DNA of 64,000 nucleotides from Bacteroides acidifaciens. GTDB taxonomy: Bacteria; Bacteroidota; Bacteroidia; Bacteroidales; Bacteroidaceae. Positions 7,808-16,427 of this stretch are shown in pieces (position 1 is the stretch's first letter; every line of letters begins with the position of its first letter). The notes below the pieces were generated by a model. It did no database searches and was not told the DNA's origin. It saw nothing but the letters and a program-made list of their open reading frames with translations. The translations under genes were made by a program, and so were the position numbers. Location of the stretch: contig NZ_CAEUHO010000001.1 of the NCBI RefSeq assembly GCF_903181435.1, forward strand, positions 1,116,001 through 1,180,000, written 5' to 3'.

Positions 7808-8854
7808 TCAGGGTTTGGTGATTTCTCCTATTAGACAGGAGTTCATTTTGTACCGGATATCCTGATTGGATAATCCATGTCCTAGTAAAAACATAAGTTT
7901 GGTGATAGCACATTCGGGGGTGCTGTCGTATCCACTGATAACTCCGGCTTCCAGAAGATGCATCCCCGTCTCATAGCGTCCCATTTCCACGGCTCCCGAA
8001 GCACATTGGGTGATGTTGACTATGATAATCCCCCGTTCGGTAGCTTCCTTTAATTGGCGGATAAACCATTCTTTTTGCGGTGCGTTTCCTGAACCGAAGG
8101 TTTTCATGACCACTGCCTTCAGTCCGGGAACATGCAGGAGCGAGGTCACGATGCTCTCTTGAATGCCGGGAAAAAGCGTCAGTATGACCACATTCGTATC
8201 AAACAGATAATGTGGTTTTAGCGGTTTGGTAGGGTCAGGTTTACGGATAAGGTTAGGTTCGTATTTGATATGAATACCTACGCGCGCCAACGGCGGGTAG
8301 TTGAAAGAGCGGAATGCGTTGAAGTTTTCCGCGTTGATTTTTGTGGTGCGGTTGCCGCGCATCAAGTGATTCTCGAAGAATATACATACTTCGGGAACAA
8401 TAGCTGTACCATCCGGGTTCTTGGCGGCGGCGATTTCAATAGCGGTAATCAGATTTTCTTTTCCATCCGTCCGTAAAGTTCCGATAGGAAGCTGCGAACC
8501 GGTGAGGATAACAGGTTTGCTCAGGTTTTCGAGCATAAAGCTTAAAGCAGAAGCGGTGTAAGCCATGGTATCTGTCCCGTGAAGGATGACGAAGCCATCA
8601 AAATGCTCGTAATTATAATTGATAATCTTTACCAGTTTTGCCCAGTAAGCAGGCTCCATATCCGAAGAGTCGATAGGTGGTTCGAATTGATAGGAAGAGA
8701 TGCGGTAATTGAATCTTTTCAGCTCAGGAACATGCTTGAGCAGATGGTCGAAATTGAAGTTCTCTAAAGCACCCGTTTCAGGATTTTCTATCATTCCGAT
8801 AGTTCCACCCGTGTAAATTAACAAAACAGAGGGAGTGTCTACTTTCATAATCAT
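7808..8854 (-). CDS. ansA: Type I (cytoplasmic) L-asparaginase
   Basis: 348 residues with no signal peptide, so the cytoplasmic form. Hydrolyses asparagine to aspartate and ammonia. The two catalytic triad blocks are visible: TGGTIG with nucleophile Thr near residue 15-18, and HGTDTM at 92-97 (Thr94-Asp95), with the supporting Lys132 in RTDGKENL. Length and motif spacing match AnsA of enterobacteria. The start could be Met1 or Met3. It is on the same strand as the trp operon but separated from trpA by 234 bases holding a hairpin, so probably an independent unit. Confidence 0.93.
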   Translation of the reverse strand: MIMKVDTPSVLLIYTGGTIGMIENPETGALENFNFDHLLKHVPELKRFNYRISSYQFEPPIDSSDMEPAYWAKLVKIINYNYEHFDGFVILHGTDTMAYTASALSFMLENLSKPVILTGSQLPIGTLRTDGKENLITAIEIAAAKNPDGTAIVPEVCIFFENHLMRGNRTTKINAENFNAFRSFNYPPLARVGIHIKYEPNLIRKPDPTKPLKPHYLFDTNVVILTLFPGIQESIVTSLLHVPGLKAVVMKTFGSGNAPQKEWFIRQLKEATERGIIIVNITQCASGAVEMGRYETGMHLLEAGVISGYDSTPECAITKLMFLLGHGLSNQDIRYKMNSCLIGEITKP

Positions 8855-9016
8855 TGAATTACTGTTAAAACGCTGACAAAGATACCGATTAATTACAAAT
8901 TATGAATAGTAAATGATGAATTTGTTTGTCGTTTGTGCTGAAATGTTGTAAATCTGAATATTTATACGGGAATAACCGACGATTTAAAAGAAAAAGTTTT
9001 CGCATCTTTAAAAGAA

Positions 9017-9073
9017 AGTAGTTAAAGTTCCCGGGACTATAGGATGACTTCCAGCCTGGTTACTTTAGCTACT
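9017..9073 (-). terminator. Hairpin after the trp operon
   Basis: On the minus strand the arms AGTAGCTAAAGT (from 9073 down) and ACTTTAACTACT (down to 9017) pair with a single mismatch; a T-rich tail follows (TTCTTTTAAAG). It begins 16 bases after the trpA stop. Confidence 0.55.
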
Positions 9074-9088
9074 TACTGCCGGCTATCA

Positions 9089-9862
9089 TTATTTTTTTAG
9101 TGCTTCCTTCAATTTGAGGATGGCTTTTTCCGGGTCTTTTTCTTCTTCAAGTAAAGTGACAAATTTGCTGCCTATAATTGCTCCCGAAGCATGTTCGCAA
9201 GCTGCTTGAAAAGTCGCTTTGTTAGAGATTCCGAATCCTACCATCAGCGGATTATCTAGATGCATATCTTCTATCTTCTTGAAGTAAGACCGTTTCTGTT
9301 CGTTGAAATCCTGCTGTGCCCCGGTGGTTGCTGCGGACGAAACCATATAGATGAAACCGTCTGTATGCTCGTCAATTTCACGTACCCGTTCTTCGCTGGT
9401 TTCCGGTGTGATAAGCATGATGACTTTGATGTTGTAGCGTTCGGCGATGATACGGCATTGTTCCTGATAATCACGGAAAGGAAGATCGGGGATGATAACC
9501 CCGTCAATACCACATTCCACGCATTGACGGCAGAAGTTTTCAAATCCGAACTGCATGATTGGATTCAAGTATCCCATAAACACAAGTGGTATATTCACAT
9601 CTTTGCGAATGTCGCGCAATTGTTCAAAAAGAAGTTTCAGGGACATGCCGTTGCGCAACGCCCGGGTAGCCGCATTCTGAATGACGATGCCGTCTGCCAT
9701 CGGATCGCTGAAGGGAATCCCGATTTCAATCATACTGACTCCGTGCTTTTCGAGTGTACGGATTACATTAGCAGTACCGTCTAACGTAGGATCACCGGCA
9801 CAGAAATAAATAGATAATATATCTTTCTTATTGCTATTGAAAAGTTGATTAATTCTATTCAT
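9089..9862 (-). CDS. trpA: Tryptophan synthase alpha chain
   Basis: 257 residues, a TIM barrel that cleaves indole-3-glycerol phosphate to indole, passed to TrpB. The signature IEIGIPFSDPMADG carries the catalytic Glu46 and Asp57. VIIPDLPFRDYQE and the phosphate-binding LMVGFGISN and GAIIGSKFV are intact. Last gene of the operon, 19 bases after trpF and followed by a hairpin. Confidence 0.97.
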   Translation of the reverse strand: MNRINQLFNSNKKDILSIYFCAGDPTLDGTANVIRTLEKHGVSMIEIGIPFSDPMADGIVIQNAATRALRNGMSLKLLFEQLRDIRKDVNIPLVFMGYLNPIMQFGFENFCRQCVECGIDGVIIPDLPFRDYQEQCRIIAERYNIKVIMLITPETSEERVREIDEHTDGFIYMVSSAATTGAQQDFNEQKRSYFKKIEDMHLDNPLMVGFGISNKATFQAACEHASGAIIGSKFVTLLEEEKDPEKAILKLKEALKK

Positions 9863-9881
9863 GATTATTGGAATTTTAAAA

Positions 9882-10505
9882 TTATGATTTTAGTTCATTT
9901 AGGAATGTCCGGATGCGTTCCGAATCTTTCTTTCCCGATGTAAATTCAAAACGGCTGTTGAGGTCGTATCCGGCAAGGCGGGGGTGCTTGAATTCTTTCA
10001 GCGCATTGGCACTGTAAGGGTTGATGCCACCGCTTAGCAGAAAAGGCACATGTCCGTTATATGTATGTAGGATGTTCCAATCGAACTGGTTGCCCGAACC
10101 GCCATATTGCTCGCATTTGGTATCGAACAGGAACAGGTTGCACACTTTCTCATATTCATATACCTTGGTTAAATCCTTGGGACGGGCTACTGAAAAGGCT
10201 TTGATGATTTTCAATCCCGCAGTGTGCAGTGACCGGCAGTATTCCGGAGACTCATTTCCGTGTAGTTGCACATAGTCCAGTCCGAAGCGATCCGCAAACA
10301 TGCTGACTACCTGTTTGTCTTCATTCACAAAGACTCCGACACGTCGGGTATGGATAGGGAGATAAGCCGGAAGTTCGTAAACATACCGGGGAGATTTGGG
10401 ATAAAAGATAAATCCCAGCATATCAATCCCTTCAAGAGATTCTACGTCCCGTATGTTTTCAGCTTCACACATACCGCATACTTTGATAATTTTTCCGTTG
10501 ATCAT
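9882..10505 (-). CDS. trpF: Phosphoribosylanthranilate isomerase
   Basis: 207 residues, TIM barrel, converts PRA to CdRP by Amadori rearrangement. IKVCGMCEAENI holds the catalytic Cys; GFIFYPKSPRYV, VGVFVNE, VQLHGNESPEYC, LLSGGINPYSA and the terminal GYDLNSRFEF with the general-acid Asp are all present. A stand-alone gene here, whereas trpC-trpF are fused in E. coli. 26 bases after trpC. Confidence 0.97.
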   Translation of the reverse strand: MINGKIIKVCGMCEAENIRDVESLEGIDMLGFIFYPKSPRYVYELPAYLPIHTRRVGVFVNEDKQVVSMFADRFGLDYVQLHGNESPEYCRSLHTAGLKIIKAFSVARPKDLTKVYEYEKVCNLFLFDTKCEQYGGSGNQFDWNILHTYNGHVPFLLSGGINPYSANALKEFKHPRLAGYDLNSRFEFTSGKKDSERIRTFLNELKS

Positions 10506-10531
10506 AGGGCTGTCCGTTTTGAATATTTAGT

Positions 10532-11314
10532 TTATTGTATTGCTTGCAGGAAATTCTGTAAAGTTTCTCCCGGTTGTTCAGTTTTCATAAATGTTTCACC
10601 AATCAGGAAGCCTCGGAATCCGGCTGCCCGAAGACGCTTTACGGTTTCAGGATTGGAGATGCCGCTTTCGGATACCAATACTGCATCCTGGGGAAGTTGC
10701 CCTGCCAATCGGAAAGAGTTTTCCACATCGGTGAAGAAAGTCCCTAAATTGCGGTTGTTGATTCCTACCATATCTATTTCCTTATTAATATAGCCCAATT
10801 CGTCAGCACTGTGAATCTCCAGCAAAACTTCCAAACCCAAAGAGTGGGCTTTCTCTGTGAGTTCATTGCATTTTTCCGGTTCCAGTGCGGCTGCAATAAG
10901 GAGCACGGCATCCGCGCCGATGATTTTAGCCTGGTAAAGCTGGTATTCGTCAATGATGAAATCCTTTCTGAGAATAGGAATCTCTGCCAAAGGACGTGCA
11001 GTGCGAATATCTTTTAGTCTCCCGCCGAAAAACTTCTCGTCAGTGAGAATAGAGAGCGCGGAAGCGCCTGCTTTCACATAGGATGGGACAACCTCTTCCG
11101 GAAGTGCTCCCTGCTTTATCCATCCTTTGGATGGTGAACGTCGTTTGAACTCGGCTATCACACCTGACATTGAAGAAGCCAGTGCTTGTTTCATGGAACG
11201 GATAGCCGGAGCTTCGCTGATGCCTTCCTGTAACTGTTCGATAGAAATAGCCTGCTTTTGCAGATCGACTTCAAATCGTTTGTTGGCTATAATTTCGGAT
11301 AATATATCTTTCAT
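10532..11314 (-). CDS. trpC: Indole-3-glycerol phosphate synthase
   Basis: 260 residues, TIM barrel, closes the indole ring from CdRP. Visible motifs: VIAEFKRRSPSKG with the catalytic Lys, FFGGRLKDI, ILRKDFIIDEYQ, LEVLLEIHS with the catalytic Glu, VGINNRNLGTF, VSESGISNPE and GFLIGETFMK. Single-domain form without the TrpF fusion. Two bases separate it from trpD, implying translational coupling. Confidence 0.97.
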   Translation of the reverse strand: MKDILSEIIANKRFEVDLQKQAISIEQLQEGISEAPAIRSMKQALASSMSGVIAEFKRRSPSKGWIKQGALPEEVVPSYVKAGASALSILTDEKFFGGRLKDIRTARPLAEIPILRKDFIIDEYQLYQAKIIGADAVLLIAAALEPEKCNELTEKAHSLGLEVLLEIHSADELGYINKEIDMVGINNRNLGTFFTDVENSFRLAGQLPQDAVLVSESGISNPETVKRLRAAGFRGFLIGETFMKTEQPGETLQNFLQAIQ

Positions 11315-11316
11315 AT

Positions 11317-12312
11317 TTAACTGTTTAATTCAATAAATTTCTTCAAAGTAGCCAATGCCCGTCCACTTTCCAGCGATTCTTTAGCCATGGCGATGCACTC
11401 TTCAATTGTTTTCTCCGGACAAACTACATGAATGGCAAAAGCAGAGTTGACAACCACTACATTCTTCTGGGCTTCGCTCGCTGTGTTATTCATGATATTA
11501 TCAAAGATTTTAGCGGCATCTTCCGGTGTTTGTCCACCGTCCAAATCGGTATCTTTATAGCGGGAGAATCCGAGGCTTTCAGGAGTATAAATCTTTTCGT
11601 TGGCACTGGTTGCCACTTTAAATTCATTAGTCAGGGAAATTTCATCATATCCGTCCAAACTATGAACGACCGCAAATTTCGTCTTACTTTCTTGATAAGT
11701 ATAGGTATAGAGACGCAGTAGCGGGAGATTATAAACCCCTAAAAGCTGATAAGCCGGCAATACCGGATTCACCAACGGACCGAGCATATTGAAGAAAGTA
11801 CGTACGGCAAGTCCCTTGCGAACCGGAGCGACCGCTTTCAAGGCCGGATTGAATAAGGGGGCATGCAGATAGGCGATATTGCATTGTTCCATGCTACGAC
11901 GGAGTTGATTGACATCACTGGTGAACTTCACACCATGCTGTTCCATCACATTGCTGGCGCCACTGACTGATGTTGCCCCATAATTACCATGTTTTACTAC
12001 CGGAAAACCTGCTCCGGCAACGGTAAAACAAGAAGCCGTAGAAATGTTGAACGTATTTTTCCCGTCACCACCGGTTCCTACAATATCTATCGGGGCGAAC
12101 TCGCTCAAATCTACCGGAACACGCATCTCAAGCAATGCGTCGCGGAAACCGCATAATTCCTCAACGGAAATGTTGCGCATCAGGAAGACAGTGATTAGCG
12201 ATGCCACCTGTACATCATTGTATTTCCCTTGTGCGATGTTTTGCAAAATAGTACGCGCCTCATCGCGTCCCAGATATTGATGCTCGAAAAGTTTGTATAG
12301 AATCTGTTTCAT
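11317..12312 (-). CDS. trpD: Anthranilate phosphoribosyltransferase
   Basis: 331 residues, transfers phosphoribose from PRPP to anthranilate. The PRPP-binding glycine-rich loop DIVGTGGDGKNTFNIST, KHGNYGATS and the later Mg-binding acidic cluster are intact; the N-terminal helical domain starts MKQILYKLFEHQYLGRDEA as usual. Not fused to TrpG, unlike enteric TrpD. Four bases after trpG. Confidence 0.97.
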   Translation of the reverse strand: MKQILYKLFEHQYLGRDEARTILQNIAQGKYNDVQVASLITVFLMRNISVEELCGFRDALLEMRVPVDLSEFAPIDIVGTGGDGKNTFNISTASCFTVAGAGFPVVKHGNYGATSVSGASNVMEQHGVKFTSDVNQLRRSMEQCNIAYLHAPLFNPALKAVAPVRKGLAVRTFFNMLGPLVNPVLPAYQLLGVYNLPLLRLYTYTYQESKTKFAVVHSLDGYDEISLTNEFKVATSANEKIYTPESLGFSRYKDTDLDGGQTPEDAAKIFDNIMNNTASEAQKNVVVVNSAFAIHVVCPEKTIEECIAMAKESLESGRALATLKKFIELNS

Positions 12313-12316
12313 AACT

Positions 12317-12883
12317 TTAATCGTTTAAGAAGTTTTTGATAATTTCTTTTCCTTGCGGAGTTAATACGGATTCGGGATGGAACTGGATGCCATGTATATC
12401 ATAAGTTTTATGGCGCAATGCCATGATTTGTCCTTCCTTGCTTTCTGCCGTTATTTCCAGGCAGTCGGGAAAACTGTCCCGGCTTACTACCCAGGAGTGG
12501 TATCTTCCGACAGGAATTTCCTTTCCCAATCCCTCAAAGAGTATATCGCGACTAAGGATACTGACCGGAGTCTGCACCCCGTGATATACTTTTTTCAGAT
12601 TTTCCAGACGTGCTCCGAAAGCCTCACCGATAGCTTGATGTCCTAAACAAACCCCCAGAATACTTTTGGTAGGAGCATACCTTTTTATAATAGGTAACAG
12701 CAATCCCGCTTCTTCGGGGATACCCGGTCCGGGAGACAGGATGATTTTATCGAACCGTTCTACATCATCAAGTTCTATCTGGTCATTACGGACTACTTCT
12801 ATATCCGTAGCCCCCAATTCTTTCACTGCGTGTAGCAAGTTATAGGTGAAAGAGTCATAGTTATCTAAAAGTAATATTTTCAT
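12317..12883 (-). CDS. trpG: Anthranilate synthase glutaminase subunit
   Basis: 188 residues from the ATG at 12883; the frame stays open to 12916 but that start is TTG and adds a tail not found in the family, so the ATG beginning MKILLLDNYDSFTYN is preferred. Class I glutamine amidotransferase: ILSPGPGIPEEAG forms the oxyanion hole and GVCLGHQAIGE carries nucleophile Cys79; the His-Glu pair is in GIQFHPES. Delivers ammonia to TrpE. 53 bases after trpE. Confidence 0.96.
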   Translation of the reverse strand: MKILLLDNYDSFTYNLLHAVKELGATDIEVVRNDQIELDDVERFDKIILSPGPGIPEEAGLLLPIIKRYAPTKSILGVCLGHQAIGEAFGARLENLKKVYHGVQTPVSILSRDILFEGLGKEIPVGRYHSWVVSRDSFPDCLEITAESKEGQIMALRHKTYDIHGIQFHPESVLTPQGKEIIKNFLND

Positions 12884-12936
12884 TTCTTTATTGTCTTTGT
12901 AAAATTGTTGCTTCAATTGTTTTTTCTGTTTCCCGC

Positions 12937-14343
12937 TTAGTTCTTTAATTTTACAGCCAAATCAATTGCTTTTTTCAACGCTCCCAACTTATTATTCACC
13001 TCTTGCAATTCGTATTCATCCTGACTGCGTGCCACGATACCGCCACCCGCCTGGAACCATAATTCATTGTTGCGGCTTACAAACGTACGGATGGTGATGG
13101 CTTGGTTTAATTCACCGTTCAATCCGATAAAACCGATGCAACCGCCATATGCTCCGCGGTTATGGGGCTCGATTTCACTGATTAGCTGCATGGCGCGTAC
13201 TTTCGGTGCGCCGCTTAATGTGCCGGCGGGGAAAGTGTCGATAAATGTCTTTATCTTATCCGCCCCTTCATTCAACACACCACTGACACGGCTTACCAGA
13301 TGGATGACATGGCTATAATATTGCGGCTCTTTGTAGAATACCACCCGTACATCATGGCAATTGTGGGAAAGGTCATTTCTTGCGAGGTCTACCAGCATTA
13401 CGTGTTCGGCATTCTCTTTGGGGTCGGCAAGCAATGCTTCAGCCAGCTCACGGTCTTTCACGATGTCTCCGCTGCGGCGGGTGGTTCCCGCAATCGGGTC
13501 GATATACGCATGTTCGTCTTCAATCTTGCAGTGCGTCTCCGGTGAAGAGCCAAAAATGCGGTATCCGCCGAAGTCGAAATAGAAAAGATAAGGAGAAGGA
13601 TTAATGCTGCGTAGTGCCCGGTAAACTTTGAAATCATCTCCGGCATAAGGTTGGATAAATCTTCTGGAAAGTACGATTTGAAAAACATCGCCACGCATAC
13701 AGTGGGCAATTCCTTTACGGACATTCGCTTTATGCTCTTCGTCCGTGATAGGACTGGTGACGGGGCCAGTCACCGAGAAATTGTAAGAAGCATAATTCCT
13801 GTTTTCGATGGCTGCTTCCAGTTCCGGCAGACCGCTCTCTTCTCCTTCGGAGGACATCTCCACTAATGTCAGTTCATTCTTGAAGTGATTGAAGACAATG
13901 ACATACTTATATAATATGTATAGCAAATCCGGTGCGTCATTCTGTTCATCATGGCTTTCTTTTACCGGAATATGCTCGAAGTACTTCACGGCATTGAATG
14001 TGGTATATCCATAGAGTCCGCATACATTCTTATATTCTCCGGTCACCTGGAACTGGCTGATAAAGCGGTTCATGGCTTTTTCCACGGTGAACGTCTTAGT
14101 CAACGGCTCCTCAGTACGGCTGCCGTCCGGATAATTGGCTGTAACAATGCCGCTGTTTACGCCGATATTTGCCAGCGGGCAAAGGGCTATGAATGATAAA
14201 GAGTTCTCTCCCGCATGATAATCGGAGCTTTCCATTAATGCAGATTGCGGATACATGTCGCGCACTTTCAGGTAGATGCTGACGGGAGTATGCATATCTC
14301 CGAGCACCTGTTTGCTATGGGTAGTATAATTAAATGTTTTCAT
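12937..14343 (-). CDS. trpE: Anthranilate synthase chorismate-binding subunit
   Basis: 468 residues from the ATG at 14343 (an upstream TTG at 14364 would add seven residues and is less likely). Converts chorismate and ammonia to anthranilate. ALMESSDYHAG near the N-terminus matches the LLES-type tryptophan feedback site, so the enzyme is probably inhibited by Trp. The chorismate-binding half is intact: VLSRRFIQPY, FGSSPETHCKIE, PIAGTTRRSGD, TLSGAPKVRAM, and GGIVARSQDEYE near the end. Second gene of the operon, 48 bases after trpB. Confidence 0.96.
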   Translation of the reverse strand: MKTFNYTTHSKQVLGDMHTPVSIYLKVRDMYPQSALMESSDYHAGENSLSFIALCPLANIGVNSGIVTANYPDGSRTEEPLTKTFTVEKAMNRFISQFQVTGEYKNVCGLYGYTTFNAVKYFEHIPVKESHDEQNDAPDLLYILYKYVIVFNHFKNELTLVEMSSEGEESGLPELEAAIENRNYASYNFSVTGPVTSPITDEEHKANVRKGIAHCMRGDVFQIVLSRRFIQPYAGDDFKVYRALRSINPSPYLFYFDFGGYRIFGSSPETHCKIEDEHAYIDPIAGTTRRSGDIVKDRELAEALLADPKENAEHVMLVDLARNDLSHNCHDVRVVFYKEPQYYSHVIHLVSRVSGVLNEGADKIKTFIDTFPAGTLSGAPKVRAMQLISEIEPHNRGAYGGCIGFIGLNGELNQAITIRTFVSRNNELWFQAGGGIVARSQDEYELQEVNNKLGALKKAIDLAVKLKN

Positions 14344-14391
14344 CTCTGCTTTTATTAATTGCAAGTTATAAATTCGATTTGGCTGGTTCTC

Positions 14392-15579
14392 CTATTGTTC
14401 TTCGTTGAAAGATAAATAAGTCTCGATGTCTTTGTCACCTCGTCCCGAAACCGTGAGTACAACCACATCTTCCGGTTTAAACTTCAGTTTCTTCAAAGCG
14501 CCTAGTGCGTGTGCCGATTCCAGTGCAGGGATAATTCCTTCCAGCTTCGTCAGTTCGTAGGCAGCTTCTATGGCTTCGTCATCGTTGATGGCCAACACGT
14601 TGGCGCGTCTTTGTGCGGCAAGGTTGGCATGTATCGGCCCGATTCCCGGATAATCCAGTCCGGCAGAAATGGAGTATGGCTCTTCAATCTGTCCGTCTTC
14701 GTTTTGGATGACGTATGTACGTGCTCCGTGGATGATTCCCATTTTTCCTAGTTGGATGGTGGCGGCAGTCATTCCTGTCTCTATTCCCTTACCCCCGGCT
14801 TCCGCCAGGATGATGCCTACCCGTTCGTCATTGATATAGTGATAGATAGTTCCGGCAGCATTGCTTCCACCGCCTACACAGGCTATCAGATAGTCGGGAA
14901 AGTCGCGTCCTTCCCTTTCCTGAAGCTGTTTCTTGATTTCTTCGCTGATGACGGATTGCAGGCGTGCCACCATGTCGGGGTAAGGATGAGGGCCTACAGT
15001 AGAACCGATGATATAATAAGTGTCGGCAGGATGACAGCACCAGTCACGAATCGCTTCGTTAGTGGCATCTTTCAGAGTCATGTTTCCCGAAGTGACAGGG
15101 ATGACAGTGGCTCCCAGCATTTTCATTTTCTCTACGTTGATATGTTGGCGTTCTACGTCCGTCTTTCCCATATAAACGATGCATTCCATATCCATCAGTG
15201 CACATACGGTAGCGGTTGCCACTCCGTGTTGTCCGGCACCTGTTTCGGCGATGATACGTTTCTTTCCCATGCGGCGTGCCAACAGGATTTGCCCGATAGT
15301 GTTGTTGATTTTGTGGGCGCCCGTATGGTTCAGGTCTTCCCGTTTCAGATACAGTTTGCAACCATACTTTTCCGAAAGGCGTTTCGCCAGATAGAGTGGG
15401 GAAGGGCGTCCTACGTAGTCACGCAGCAATTGGTCGAATTCTTTCTTGAAGTCTTCACTTTCAATTACTTCGAGGTACTTATTCTTCAGCTCCTCTACAC
15501 ATTTGTGGAGTATTTCCGGTACGTAAGCCCCGCCGAATTCTCCGTAATAGCCATCCTGGTCAACTAAAAAACTTTTCAT
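14392..15579 (-). CDS. trpB: Tryptophan synthase beta chain
   Basis: 395 residues, PLP enzyme condensing indole with serine. PLP Lys90 sits in [12 protein letters not shown]; the phosphate-binding GGGSNAAGT and the substrate motif [11 protein letters not shown] are intact. It is the classical TrpB1 type that works with TrpA. It is the first structural gene, upstream of trpE, the order seen in Bacteroides; in E. coli trpB is near the operon end. It follows the attenuator at 15634-15668. Confidence 0.97.
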   Translation of the reverse strand: MKSFLVDQDGYYGEFGGAYVPEILHKCVEELKNKYLEVIESEDFKKEFDQLLRDYVGRPSPLYLAKRLSEKYGCKLYLKREDLNHTGAHKINNTIGQILLARRMGKKRIIAETGAGQHGVATATVCALMDMECIVYMGKTDVERQHINVEKMKMLGATVIPVTSGNMTLKDATNEAIRDWCCHPADTYYIIGSTVGPHPYPDMVARLQSVISEEIKKQLQEREGRDFPDYLIACVGGGSNAAGTIYHYINDERVGIILAEAGGKGIETGMTAATIQLGKMGIIHGARTYVIQNEDGQIEEPYSISAGLDYPGIGPIHANLAAQRRANVLAINDDEAIEAAYELTKLEGIIPALESAHALGALKKLKFKPEDVVVLTVSGRGDKDIETYLSFNEEQ

Positions 15580-15633
15580 AATCCTATCTATTTTTATGTT
15601 ACTATTTGATTTTGTTCGAAGACGGGCAAATAA

Positions 15634-15668
15634 AAAGAGCCCTGTCGCAAGCTGCGACAGGGCTCTTT
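15634..15668 (-). terminator. trp attenuator (Bacteroid-trp-type leader)
   Basis: Perfect 16-base arms (AAAGAGCCCTGTCGCA and its complement) with a 3-base loop, read on the minus strand toward trpB and followed by TTATTTG after a T run. It lies between the Trp-rich leader peptide and trpB. The leader contains CGACAG (just after the Trp codons), which can pair with CTGTCG of the terminator's first arm: the antiterminator expected when the ribosome stalls. This matches the published Bacteroid-trp RNA class. Confidence 0.88.
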
Positions 15669-15717
15669 CAAATCTGTTATATCTTTAATGAGGTATATAC
15701 ATACGAGCACTGCTCCC

Positions 15718-15780
15718 TTACGACTGTCGGAGTTGTAACGGGCGCCACCACCAATATGTATTTACTAATATTCTTCTCAT
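15718..15780 (-). CDS. trpL: trp operon leader peptide, 20 residues, three tandem Trp
   Basis: ATG at 15780, stop TAA at 15718. The peptide reads ...NTYWWWRPLQ...: three consecutive TGG codons at positions 10-12. It sits about 24 bases after the promoter's -7 box and about 50 bases before the attenuator. When charged Trp-tRNA is scarce the ribosome stalls on the Trp codons and prevents the terminator from forming. Too short for usual gene callers. Confidence 0.9.
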   Translation of the reverse strand: MRRILVNTYWWWRPLQLRQS

Positions 15781-15803
15781 TGTCTTTTGTTATTTTATCG
15801 AAG

Positions 15804-15834
15804 CAAATATAGACACTTTGTTTGAAACAGCAAA
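15804..15834 (-). promoter_or_regulatory. trp operon promoter
   Basis: Minus strand TTTG (15834-15831), 19-base spacer, TATATTTG (15811-15804); exact Bacteroides consensus. The transcript would start near 15797, a short distance before the leader peptide. Confidence 0.85.
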
Positions 15835-15938
15835 CAAAATATAACTTTTTTTCTCTTTTGCCTTCATTTTTCTGATTATAGAACAATTTCAGAGCTGAAC
15901 TGTTCTTATAAATATTGAATTTTTAAACAAAAACAAGT

Positions 15939-16079
15939 ATGAAACAGAGAAAAGTCTTAGTAGGCATTGCTATTGCCATTTTCGTTATATTATTGCTTTA
16001 TTGGTTATTGGTAGCAGAAGATATGAAACCTTGGCTGTCGGCTATGGTTCCTTCCGTTGCGCAACAATTTATTGCCTGA
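15939..16079 (+). CDS. Small single-pass membrane protein, 46 residues
   Basis: ATG at 15939, TGA at 16077-16079. A basic start (MKQRKV) is followed by one hydrophobic segment of about 20 residues (residues 6-26, with GIAIAIFVILLLYWLL), then VAEDMKPWLSAMVPSV and a short tail. Small positively charged N-terminus plus one helix predicts an inner-membrane protein with the C-terminus outside. It has its own 13-base-arm terminator. Function not recognised. Divergent from the trp promoter. Confidence 0.65.
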   Translation: MKQRKVLVGIAIAIFVILLLYWLLVAEDMKPWLSAMVPSVAQQFIA

Positions 16080-16106
16080 TTCTGAAAGGTTTCGGATAAA
16101 GAAAAA

Positions 16107-16147
16107 AACTGTCCTGCAAGTTTAATAATGAAATTTGCAGGACAGTT
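16107..16147 (+). terminator. Terminator after the small membrane protein gene
   Basis: Perfect 13-base arms AACTGTCCTGCAA (16107-16119) and TTGCAGGACAGTT (16135-16147); the tail is only weakly T-rich (GGGTTATTT). Confidence 0.65.
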
Positions 16148-16307
16148 GGGTTATTTCACGATGATTTCCTGTATCTTTTACGTAAAAAGAGATATCATTC
16201 CTTCTTTTTAATATAAGTCGACAGCCGGAGAATGAACTATTTTCCGACTGTTTTCTCTATGAATTAATCCCCCGATTGCAAGATAGTAGTAATTGTTTTG
16301 CATGATT

Positions 16308-16406
16308 TTATTCGTCTAACTATAGTCTTTTATTCGTCTGACTATAGTTAGACGAAAAGATGACTATAGTCAGATGAAAGTTCAACTATAGTCAGACGAA
16401 TAAAGT
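16308..16406. repeat. 22-base-phased dyad array 1 (four ACTATAGT cores)
   Basis: The 8-base palindrome ACTATAGT occurs at 16319, 16341, 16363 and 16385, each exactly 22 bases apart. Flanks are variants of CGTCTG/CAGACG, and the complete array is itself inverted (ATTCGTCTAACTATAGT on the left, ACTATAGTCAGACGAAT on the right). It lies between the convergent 46-residue protein gene and ppx. Confidence 0.85.
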
Positions 16407-16427
16407 TATGCAAACTGAAGCATAAAC

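Noticed and set aside
14752..15567. 271-codon frame antisense to trpB
   Set aside because: Lies fully inside a well-conserved gene on the other strand, composition is a mirror of trpB codons, no recognisable domain or start signals. The same applies to long frames opposite carB (43702-44523), paaK (52043-52897) and GH20 (2981-3883).
16319..16406. CRISPR array
   Set aside because: Units are 22 bases including the variable part, conserved cores are only 5-9 bases and dyadic, there are 3-4 units and no cas genes.
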